DNA of 11,674 nt from Nitrospinota bacterium (lineage in GTDB: Bacteria > Nitrospinota_A > JADGAW01): NCBI GenBank assembly GCA_015231815.1, contig JADGAW010000047.1, forward strand, positions 1 to 11,674, read 5' to 3'. Made by a program: the position numbers and the translations under genes. Position 1 is the stretch's first letter; every line of letters starts with the position of its first letter. Shown here piece by piece: positions 1 through 7,141 of this stretch. Under the pieces are notes generated by a model. It had not been told where the DNA came from and did no database searches. It saw only the letters and a list, made by a program, of their open reading frames with translations.

Positions 1-1
1 T

Positions 2-1170
2 GAAGAGTTTTGGAAAAACCTATGTGAAGGAAAAGAATCCTTCTCAAATGTTCCAAAAAGCCGGTTCGATAACGTTTCAGGGAAAATCAATGAACTCAAA
101 GGCGGGTTTCTGGATGGAATAGAAAACTTTGATTTTAATTTTTTCAATATACCTGAAGAAAGTTCTCTTCTTACTGACCCACAGTTAAGGGTTTTTCTTG
201 AGGAGAGCTGGAAGGCATTAGAAGATGCAGCTTATGTTGGTAAGAAGTCTTCCCGATTTAAGGGAACATTATTTTGCGAGATAGATAATGGCGATTATGA
301 CCGTCGCATTCAAAAATTGGGGAGTCAAAATAAAGTAAATCCACTGGAACCCGAGGGAAGTTCTCTGTTTCTTCCTCTAAAGGAAATAACCTCTACAGTT
401 CTCAATTCCGGAAAGTCATCTTCTTTAACAGCAATTCAGCTTGGATGTCAGAATATACAAAATGGAGAAAGTGATATTGTTGTTGCAGGGGGTTCTTTTA
501 TCAGAACAAGTCCTGAAGGTATATCTGAAATGTTCGATGATAAGTGTTCCCCAGATTCTCATTGTAGAGCTTTTGATAATAAAGCAAACGGAATTGTTCC
601 TGGTGAATGTACTGTTGCAATAGTTTTAAAATCTTTAGAGGCTGCCAGAAGAGATTGTGACCATGTCTATGGCGTGATTAAAGGTATTGGAATAAATCAG
701 GGAAACATCGGTGTTGGAAAAATGGGGGGTGATATGCTTTCCCAGTCTAGGTTGGCATTGGAAGTTTATGAAAAAGCAGGGATAAACCCATCTTCAATCA
801 GTTATGTAGAAGCTAACGGTTTAGGAATAAAACTCAATGATGCCACTGAAATTGAAGCTTTGAGTTCCACCTTTGAAAAATTTACCGATAAAAAGCAGTT
901 TTGTCCAATAGGTTCCGTAAAAACCAATATTGGCTACTCAGCTTCTGTTTCAGGGTTTGCAGCTATTGTTAAGGCACTTTTATCATTAAAATACAAGAAA
1001 ATTCCGCCGTCACTTCATTATAAAAATGAAAATAAAAAGATTCAATTTTCTAAAAGCCCCTTTTATGTAAACAGTGAATTAGCAGATTGGAACCCTCCAA
1101 AAGGAGAAAAAAGAATATGTGCCGTGAGTTCATTCAACGAACATGGAGGTAATGCTCACGTTCTTCTTGA
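2..1170 (+). other. KS1 domain, partial, all three catalytic residues replaced
   Basis: This is a ketosynthase fold by sequence (FWKNL, DPQLRVFLEESWKALEDA, SSSLTAIQLGCQ, GSVKTNIG, NEHGGNAHVLLEE), missing only its first few residues at the window edge. The active-site DTACSSS motif reads NSGKSSS, with Lys (codon 413-415) where the nucleophilic Cys belongs. The HGTGT His is Asn (815-817, VEANGLGI). The NIGHLEA His is Tyr (935-937, NIGYSAS). The usual SPREAELMDPQ stretch is also altered to PEESSLLTDPQ, and the segment before the active site is shorter and diverged. Condensation is not expected. Confidence 0.85.
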
Positions 1171-4100
1171 AGAGGAAATTTTTCACCAAAAAGAAGAAAA
1201 AAAGAAGTTTCCCCTCAATATTATTGCTTTATCTGCTCAAACTCCTACTGCTCTTGCTCAGCAGTGGATTCATTTGGAGAGATGGCTTGAAACAAATAAA
1301 CTCCAACATGATATTGGCGATATTTCTTATACGTTACTTACAGGAAGAAAACATTTCGCCTATCGTGCCGTAATGGTTGTGAAAAATATTGATGATCTTT
1401 GCGATAAAGTCCGACTTCTCAATCTAGGGAAAGTTCCTGTTGGATATTTCTTTAATGATGGAAAGGAGGGAGAAGAACTGGAATCTCTTCAAGAAAGTAG
1501 TGAGCAGGACAATAATAGGAAAAAATTTGAGAAACTCATGAGCAAGAATCATGAAGCAAAGCAATATACCAAGGACTTCATGGATTTATCTGATATTTAT
1601 TTAAAAGGGGAGCAGATTGACTGGGAAAACCTCTTTTTAGGTTCTGGTCGTCAAACGCTATCAATGCCTGTTTATCCGTTTGAAGCAAAAAGGTGCTGGA
1701 TTGCTCCTGCAATTGAGGAGAAGAAAAATATTCCATCCAGACCACGTATTCAACAGGGAAAAAATAATAACTTTGAGACTGTTTACTATAAGCCAATATG
1801 GGAAACTGCAGAGTTACCCTCTGTTATTGATATTGAAAAGGTAAAAGAACCTGATGTTCTACCGGAATCAATGCTTCTCTTTGACGAAAATCTGGAAATT
1901 AAGAAGGAAATTGAAAAGCGGTGGCATAACCATATTTTAAGTAAACAACTTTTTGTGGTTTTAATTGGTACCGACTATAAGGAACTCGGACACAACGTTT
2001 ATGAAATTAATCCTGAGAATCTTGAAGATTATCATAAACTCCTTAATTCCATTAAAAAGATGGGAGTTGTTCCTGAAACAACGATTCATGCTTGGTCAAG
2101 GGGCAAGTTTATGCCGGCACCAGATGACCTTAACTTTCACCTGAAAAAAGGGGCATATTCCACGCTTCTTCTCAATCAGGCTTATCAAACAATTTTTGGA
2201 ATTGCACTTCCTTCACTTTTATATCTCTTTTTAAATGAAAATGTTGAGAGCCGACAGCAACCAGACCAGCCACAATTTGCATCCCTTGCATCTGTTTTTA
2301 AATTAATAAGAAAAACAAATCCTGGTTTTTTGCATAAATCAATTGAACTTCCCTCAACATTTATTGAAGGAGGTAATCTGAGGAAAGTTGGTATTAGTCT
2401 TTTGTTTAATGAACTTTTGGATATCGACCTTTATGACGTGGAAGTTCGTTATGCTCTGGAAAAAAGATTTGTAAAAAGATTTCAGGAGTTTAATCCTCAA
2501 TCAACTTTCTATCTTGATAATGGAGAATCAAATAACCTGTCATTTAAAGACTCCGGTGTTTATGTTATTACCGGAGCTGGAAGTGAACTTGCCAATAATT
2601 TTGCTCTGTACATTGCAGAAAAGGCTAAGGCTAAAATTGCTCTTATTGGCGATGATGCAGTTACTCCAGAAATTTCAGAACTTATTGAGCAATTAAAAGA
2701 GAAAGGGACAGAAGCTCGCTTTTTTTCTGCCGACTTAAGGGGTAAATACGAAACCTCTAAGCTCATAATGAACATTAAGCTTTGTTTTGATGAAATTAAT
2801 GGTGTTTTTTCCATACCGATGGAAATTGGAAGGAGCAGAGCATCGGGGAAAATGCTTGAAAATTTTAAGGAGCGTGTTGAATCAACATTATTAGGAGCCT
2901 TACATCTTGATGAATTAACAAAAGAGGAAAACCTTGACTTTTTCGTGCTTTTTTCTTCCTATATGTCTGTAAACGGAGATAAGGAAGCCCTTGTTAATGC
3001 CTTTATTTCATCTTTTCAGGACAATTTTGCCCAGATGAGAAAAGATATGAGAATGATGGAGAAACGTTCGGGAGTCTCTCTTTCTATAACGTGGCCCTTA
3101 TGGGATAAATTCAACAGGGTTGACCCATTTAAGCAGATCCTTTCCAGTGACTATCAACTGCCCGTAATGCCTTCCAGTGAAGGACTTGCAGCATGGGAGA
3201 ATCTAATTGTTTCAAAGGTGTCACAATCCCTTGTTCTCTACGGAGAAAGGGAACACATAATCGCATTCCTTAAGCCGCCTGAAAAAACAATGTTAAGCAG
3301 AAAAGGTATTAAAGAACCTGAACTGCACTGGAAAACAGAGAGGTTTCTCAAAAGCTTAATTGCAAAAGTTATTAAAACAAACCCAGATCAAATAAACCCC
3401 TGGGAAGAATTTACAGAATATGGGTTTGATTCAATTACCAAAGAAAACTATTTTTGTGTTTTGGGAATTTACTTCAAATCATTGCCGGAAAACCTTCTAA
3501 GAGAGTATTCAACCTTGGAAAAATTAACCGAATATTTTCTTGAATCCCATCGTGATGAACTTTGTGCTGTTATTGATATCAAAATCCCGGAGGAAGAAAA
3601 GAAAGAGCCAACTCCTTTGCCCACTGCAGAAGAAACGTCGGACAAAAAAGAGAGACTCTTTATCTTCTCAGCTTCTGATACAGAAAGTTTACGTAATTCC
3701 CTTATTGAATTCAGAGAGTTTCTGTTTAACAGTATTCAATATGAGGATGCATACAATTTTACCCTGTATGATTTATCCTTAACACTTCAGTCTGCAGATA
3801 AAGACCTTAAGGAACGTGTGGCAATTGTTGTAAAGTCAAAAGAAGAACTTCTGGAAGCCCTCACTAACTTTCTTGATGGAAAAGCTGTTGAGCAAATTTT
3901 AATTTCCGGTTCAGCTATTGGAAATAAAAAGAGTAAAGAAGTTATGGAGGTTGAAGAGAATAAACCTTTAAAGGATATTGCTTTGCTGTGGGCTTACGGA
4001 ATTTCAATTAATTGGAGAAAGTTTAACGAAAATAAAAACTATAAGAAAGTTCCCCTTTCACTTTATCAAAAAGAAATTCCAGAAACAGAAGAGCAAATTG

Positions 4101-7033
4101 CTGTTGAAAAAGATTCTCCTGAAATTATTGAAGAACCAGCAGTTGTAAATAAAGTGGAGACAGGAGATATTGCAGTAATTGGTATGTCTGGTCGTTTTCC
4201 TGGTGCTGATAATCTTGAACAATTCTGGAATAACTTGTTAGATGGTATCGATTCAACGGGGTTTGTTGAAGATGAAAGGTGGAAGAGCAGGGGTGTTTTG
4301 AATGTTTCAGGGGAAAACAAAAAACAAAAGGTTTTTGCCGGGTTAATGAATAATATTGATGAATTTGACCCTCTGTTTTTTAATATTTCTCCACGAGAAG
4401 CTGAATTAATGGATCCACAACAACGATTGTTGTTGGAAGAAATATGGAAAGCCTTTGAAAATGCAGGTTACTCATCTTCCAGTCTGAAAAATACCGAATG
4501 TAATGTCTATGTTGGGGTTGGGAAAAATAATTACGCAGAAGGTTTATCGAAAGAAGGTCAATTTCCAATTCAGGGAAATATCTTAACGGATATTGGAGCC
4601 AGACTTTCTACTTTGCTCAATGCTAGTGTGACTTCTGTTTCTCTTGAGGCAAATGCTTCTTCATCTCTTTCTGCAGTTCATCTTGGATGTCAAAGCATAA
4701 TAAACGGTGAGTGTGATATCGCAGTTGCCGGAAGTTCTTTTTTAATTACTTCTCCTGAACTTTGTGTAACAGGACAAGACTCTCTTTTAATTTCTCCCAC
4801 GGGAAAAAATAAGCTTTTTGATACATCAGCCGACGGAGTGGTTTCAGGAGAAGGAGTTGGTGTTGTTCTTCTTAAATCTCTTGAAAAAGCTATAAAAGAT
4901 AAAGATAACATCTATGGTGTTATTAAAAGCAGTGGTATGAATCAGGGAAAAAATACCGGAAATATGCTGTTACCCGATATTGAAATGCAAAAAAAACTGG
5001 AAAAGAAAGTCCTTGCAAAAAGAAATATCAGTTTTGAAACCATCAACTATATTGAAGTCAACGGAAGTAGCTATAAATCGGGGGATGTTCATGAACTTAA
5101 AGGACTCAAAGAGGTTTTTGCAGAAGATACAAAAATGACAGGTTTTTGCGCATTGGGCTCTGTTAAAGCTAATGTCGGGCATTTATATGCAAGTTCAGGT
5201 ATTGTTGCTTTTATCAAAACCTTACTCTCTTTACAACATAAAACAATTCCACCAGTTATAAACTGTGAGCAGGTTAACCCGGAACTTGAACTCAATAATT
5301 CGCCTTTTTACATTAATACCGGAGCACGATATTGGGTTAAAGAAGAGGGGAAAACTCGAAGAGCTCTTATTAATAATTTTGGAATTGGCGGTGCAAATTG
5401 CTGTGTGGTTGTCGATGGATTTGAGGGTATCAAAAACTTTGAGGAAGATAATAGTAGTCCGAAACTTATACCGCTTTCAGCAAAGAATCTACCTGTTCTT
5501 CAGGAGTATGTTGAACAATTAAAAACCTTTATTCTCACTTCACTTCAGGAAGAAATGACTGGGGAAAAAGAAAATAAAACCCTTGAAAATATTGCCTATA
5601 CGTTACAGGTGGGAAGAATTCCATTGGAAAAACGCCTCGTAATTATTGCTCATAATAAACAGGAACTCCTTGAAGCTCTAGATGAATTCCTCAAGAACCC
5701 GGATAATTGTGGAGATGATCAACGAATTTTTAGAGATGTTCCTGAAAAAAATGCAGGAAAAAACTATAGTCTATTGGAGGGAGAATCAGGTCAATTGGTA
5801 TTAGAAGCCATAATGAAAAGTCGGGATTATAAAAAACTTGCTTCATTGTGGTGTGAAGGAATGGATATTCCATGGGATAGAATTCATCATGATGCTGTGA
5901 AGATATCACTTCCTGTTTATCCCTTTGCAAAACAACGTTTTTGGTTATCAGAGCAGCCTTCAGAAGTTCAACCTTTGGAGACTCCTGTTACGAAAGCAGA
6001 AGAAAGTGTTGTAACAGAAGCAGAAGAAGTTTCTGCAGTTAATAAAGTTGAAGAAGCTCCTGTCGCTAAAGCAGAAGAAAGTGTTGTAACAGAAGCAGAA
6101 AAAGCTCCAGTGACTCAAGATGTTGTTTCTCCTGCTATTGCTACAGAAAATGAATCAACCTTCAGTGAGACGCTTACTACCCCAGATGTTGCAGAAGGAT
6201 TATCTGAGCAGGATATTCTTAAAGATGAGCTTATGAGCCTTATTTCAACACTTTTGAAATTACCTAAAAATGAATTTCATGAAGATGTTCCTTTGGCAAA
6301 ATATGGTTTTGACTCTTTTCTTGGACACCATATTATCGATTACCTGAGAAACCATTATGGAATTGTCATAAATGAAGAGGATTTTTTTGGGCTTGATACT
6401 ACCTCACAGATTGCTGAATTTGCTTTGGAAAAACTCAAGGGAAGCAGGGAAAGACAAGAATCATTTGTTAGAAGAAGGCTGTCAACTCATATTAAGCGAA
6501 AAGTTTTTTCCCCTGAACTTACCGATGTTTTTTCTGCTCAAAGCTTGATTGAAGGTAATTTAAAGGAAACCCTTGCAATGCTTCTTGATGTCCCCATCAG
6601 CGAAATAAAAGATGACAGCGTTCTTGTGAATCTTGGTTTTGACTCATTGATGGGAGTTCAAATGGCGAATTTTCTTGAAGAGGAATATGGGGTAGCTATA
6701 TCCATTATGGAACTCTTTCAATTATCCCGGTTCTCAGATTTACTTCAGTTCATTAATGAGAATATTTGTAATGAGGATACTCCACGAAAGAGTATAAAAC
6801 CTGTTGCTCCTGTAGTACCTGTGAAAGTAACGAGTGTAAAACCTGTCGCTCCAATAGAAACCGTAAAAGCAACGAAGAGTGTAAAACCAGAAACGCCTCG
6901 TAAGTCAGAGGAACCTGTACTCCACAAAAATCTTTTGGATGAAGTTGAGACGGAAAATATTGACGATTTATCTGAAGAGGAACTTGATAAAGCGTTCATG
7001 GAGCTAAAAAGTCAATTAAATTCTTCAAACTAA
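2..7033 (+). CDS. Modular trans-AT-type polyketide synthase subunit with degenerate KS and KR domains (5' partial)
   Basis: The frame is open from base 2, and the first residues already match the start of a ketosynthase (EEFWKNLCEG), so the true start lies upstream of the window. The 2343 visible residues are arranged KS1 (1-390), FSD (405-567), KR-like (592-1096), ACP1 (1112-1180), FSD without KS (1217-1357), KS2 (1388-1808), FSD (1819-1983), ACP2 (2070-2145), ACP3 (2182-2258) and an acidic tail. The absence of AT domains and the typical KS-FSD spacing (ending LPVYPF) indicate a trans-AT PKS, a cytosolic megaenzyme loaded by a separate acyltransferase. Both KS domains lack the nucleophilic Cys, and the KR lacks its cofactor loop and Tyr. 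The three ACPs retain GFDS serines, so the protein can probably be phosphopantetheinylated but may not extend or reduce a chain itself. No frameshift or stop is seen. The product is unknown. The family call is firm; the functional state is inferred from motifs. Confidence 0.93.
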   Translation, partial: EEFWKNLCEGKESFSNVPKSRFDNVSGKINELKGGFLDGIENFDFNFFNIPEESSLLTDPQLRVFLEESWKALEDAAYVGKKSSRFKGTLFCEIDNGDYDRRIQKLGSQNKVNPLEPEGSSLFLPLKEITSTVLNSGKSSSLTAIQLGCQNIQNGESDIVVAGGSFIRTSPEGISEMFDDKCSPDSHCRAFDNKANGIVPGECTVAIVLKSLEAARRDCDHVYGVIKGIGINQGNIGVGKMGGDMLSQSRLALEVYEKAGINPSSISYVEANGLGIKLNDATEIEALSSTFEKFTDKKQFCPIGSVKTNIGYSASVSGFAAIVKALLSLKYKKIPPSLHYKNENKKIQFSKSPFYVNSELADWNPPKGEKRICAVSSFNEHGGNAHVLLEEEIFHQKEEKKKFPLNIIALSAQTPTALAQQWIHLERWLETNKLQHDIGDISYTLLTGRKHFAYRAVMVVKNIDDLCDKVRLLNLGKVPVGYFFNDGKEGEELESLQESSEQDNNRKKFEKLMSKNHEAKQYTKDFMDLSDIYLKGEQIDWENLFLGSGRQTLSMPVYPFEAKRCWIAPAIEEKKNIPSRPRIQQGKNNNFETVYYKPIWETAELPSVIDIEKVKEPDVLPESMLLFDENLEIKKEIEKRWHNHILSKQLFVVLIGTDYKELGHNVYEINPENLEDYHKLLNSIKKMGVVPETTIHAWSRGKFMPAPDDLNFHLKKGAYSTLLLNQAYQTIFGIALPSLLYLFLNENVESRQQPDQPQFASLASVFKLIRKTNPGFLHKSIELPSTFIEGGNLRKVGISLLFNELLDIDLYDVEVRYALEKRFVKRFQEFNPQSTFYLDNGESNNLSFKDSGVYVITGAGSELANNFALYIAEKAKAKIALIGDDAVTPEISELIEQLKEKGTEARFFSADLRGKYETSKLIMNIKLCFDEINGVFSIPMEIGRSRASGKMLENFKERVESTLLGALHLDELTKEENLDFFVLFSSYMSVNGDKEALVNAFISSFQDNFAQMRKDMRMMEKRSGVSLSITWPLWDKFNRVDPFKQILSSDYQLPVMPSSEGLAAWENLIVSKVSQSLVLYGEREHIIAFLKPPEKTMLSRKGIKEPELHWKTERFLKSLIAKVIKTNPDQINPWEEFTEYGFDSITKENYFCVLGIYFKSLPENLLREYSTLEKLTEYFLESHRDELCAVIDIKIPEEEKKEPTPLPTAEETSDKKERLFIFSASDTESLRNSLIEFREFLFNSIQYEDAYNFTLYDLSLTLQSADKDLKERVAIVVKSKEELLEALTNFLDGKAVEQILISGSAIGNKKSKEVMEVEENKPLKDIALLWAYGISINWRKFNENKNYKKVPLSLYQKEIPETEEQIAVEKDSPEIIEEPAVVNKVETGDIAVIGMSGRFPGADNLEQFWNNLLDGIDSTGFVEDERWKSRGVLNVSGENKKQKVFAGLMNNIDEFDPLFFNISPREAELMDPQQRLLLEEIWKAFENAGYSSSSLKNTECNVYVGVGKNNYAEGLSKEGQFPIQGNILTDIGARLSTLLNASVTSVSLEANASSSLSAVHLGCQSIINGECDIAVAGSSFLITSPELCVTGQDSLLISPTGKNKLFDTSADGVVSGEGVGVVLLKSLEKAIKDKDNIYGVIKSSGMNQGKNTGNMLLPDIEMQKKLEKKVLAKRNISFETINYIEVNGSSYKSGDVHELKGLKEVFAEDTKMTGFCALGSVKANVGHLYASSGIVAFIKTLLSLQHKTIPPVINCEQVNPELELNNSPFYINTGARYWVKEEGKTRRALINNFGIGGANCCVVVDGFEGIKNFEEDNSSPKLIPLSAKNLPVLQEYVEQLKTFILTSLQEEMTGEKENKTLENIAYTLQVGRIPLEKRLVIIAHNKQELLEALDEFLKNPDNCGDDQRIFRDVPEKNAGKNYSLLEGESGQLVLEAIMKSRDYKKLASLWCEGMDIPWDRIHHDAVKISLPVYPFAKQRFWLSEQPSEVQPLETPVTKAEESVVTEAEEVSAVNKVEEAPVAKAEESVVTEAEKAPVTQDVVSPAIATENESTFSETLTTPDVAEGLSEQDILKDELMSLISTLLKLPKNEFHEDVPLAKYGFDSFLGHHIIDYLRNHYGIVINEEDFFGLDTTSQIAEFALEKLKGSRERQESFVRRRLSTHIKRKVFSPELTDVFSAQSLIEGNLKETLAMLLDVPISEIKDDSVLVNLGFDSLMGVQMANFLEEEYGVAISIMELFQLSRFSDLLQFINENICNEDTPRKSIKPVAPVVPVKVTSVKPVAPIETVKATKSVKPETPRKSEEPVLHKNLLDEVETENIDDLSEEELDKAFMELKSQLNSSN
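1775..3290 (+). other. Ketoreductase-like domain, probably inactive
   Basis: The domain opens with YYKPIWE, typical of the structural half of PKS ketoreductases, and ends with the SITWPLW and SSEGLAAWENL signatures of the catalytic half. The Rossmann loop, normally TGGxGGLG, reads TGAGSELA (2570-2593). The NADPH-binding TGR motif is IGDD. After FSS the segment to NAF is about four residues short (GDKEALVNAF), so the position of the catalytic Tyr is occupied by Glu or deleted. The fold is probably retained without reductase activity. Confidence 0.75.
3335..3540 (+). other. ACP1, carrier serine intact
   Basis: An acyl carrier protein of about 70 residues with the motif EYGFDSI. Ser codon 3431-3433 is the expected 4'-phosphopantetheine attachment site. 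It follows the KR-like domain directly, as in a normal reducing module. Confidence 0.82.
3650..4075 (+). other. KS-flanking-subdomain-like segment lacking its KS
   Basis: The segment between ACP1 and KS2 has the pattern normally found just after a KS: a start like LFIFSASDTESLRN, a middle DLSLTLQSADKDLKERVAIV (compare IAYTLQVGRIPLEKRLVII after KS2), then LWAYGISINW and KVPLSLY. Here it follows an ACP instead of a KS. It may be the remnant of a deleted KS or a retained docking or spacer element. The homology is judged by eye from the shared motif order. Confidence 0.6.
4163..5425 (+). other. KS2 domain, complete length, Cys to Ala and His to Asn
   Basis: A full-length ketosynthase that starts DIAVIGMSGRFPGADN and includes FFNISPREAELMDPQQR and GSVKANVGHLYASSG. 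The nucleophile position in LEANASSSL is Ala (4655-4657). The HGTGT motif reads NGSSY, with Asn at 5060-5062. Only the last catalytic His is kept (5180-5182). It is better conserved outside the active site than KS1. Loading KSQ domains and chain-length factors carry Gln at the Cys position, which is not the case here. Confidence 0.87.
5982..6131 (+). repeat. Tandem 75-bp repeat in KS2-to-ACP2 linker
   Basis: An identical 33-bp block occurs at 5993-6025 and 6068-6100, 75 bp (25 codons) apart. A shared CTCCTGT lies at the same distance upstream of each. It encodes Ala/Glu/Val-rich text (KAEESVVTEAE twice). The linker is likely extended and flexible, giving reach to the tandem ACPs. Exact nucleotide identity points to a fairly recent in-frame duplication. 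Confidence 0.85.
6209..6435 (+). other. ACP2, first of a tandem pair
   Basis: A carrier domain with KYGFDSF; the phosphopantetheine Ser is codon 6314-6316. It follows the repeat-rich linker after KS2 and precedes another ACP by roughly 35 residues. Confidence 0.82.
6545..6775 (+). other. ACP3, second of a tandem pair
   Basis: A carrier domain with NLGFDSL; the phosphopantetheine Ser is codon 6644-6646. It differs clearly in sequence from ACP2, so the pair is not a recent duplication. Tandem ACPs are common in trans-AT synthases, where they raise throughput or serve beta-branching enzymes. Nothing in this window shows which applies. Confidence 0.84.
6788..6900 (+). repeat. Lys/Pro/Val-rich repeats after ACP3
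   Basis: Three imperfect units of 14-15 codons, beginning at about 6791, 6833 and 6878, encode SIKPVAP, SVKPVAP and SVKPETP variants. They form a probable unstructured tether between ACP3 and the C-terminal acidic helix. Confidence 0.7.
6935..7030 (+). other. Acidic C-terminal helix, possible docking motif
   Basis: The last ~30 residues contain IDDLSEEELDKAFMELKSQL, an acidic amphipathic segment. Similar LSEEE-type tails end many PKS subunits and can act as short linear docking motifs for the next subunit. This suggests that the protein hands over to, or assembles with, a partner encoded elsewhere. The role is inferred. Confidence 0.45.
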
Positions 7034-7067
7034 CAAAGAACTTTCAATTTTATAAATGGTGGGTAAA

Positions 7068-7141
7068 CATGGTCAAACAAAAAAAGTCTGACCATGAGTC
7101 ATAAACGATCTTATTTAAAACCTCTTAAAGGTCTTTTAAGA
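7068..7141. terminator. Inverted repeats between convergent PKS and trxB genes
   Basis: An exact 8-bp inverted repeat (CATGGTCA, 7068-7075; TGACCATG, 7089-7096) encloses an A-rich 13-nt loop. On the minus strand a weaker TGAC/GTCA stem (7089-7101) is followed three bases later by seven T (7079-7085). A second 7-bp AT stem (7123-7129 with 7135-7141) overlaps the trxB stop codon. None is a classical strong terminator. The convergent setting makes a transcription end in both directions likely. Confidence 0.35.

Noticed and set aside
317..319. TTG codon as the start of the PKS gene
   Set aside because: The same frame is open from base 2 and encodes recognisable KS residues (DPQLRVFLEESWKALEDA) upstream of this codon, so it is internal.
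4655..4657. KS2 as a KSQ-type loading decarboxylase or chain-length factor
   Set aside because: The Cys position is Ala, not Gln, and the HGTGT His needed for decarboxylation is Asn.
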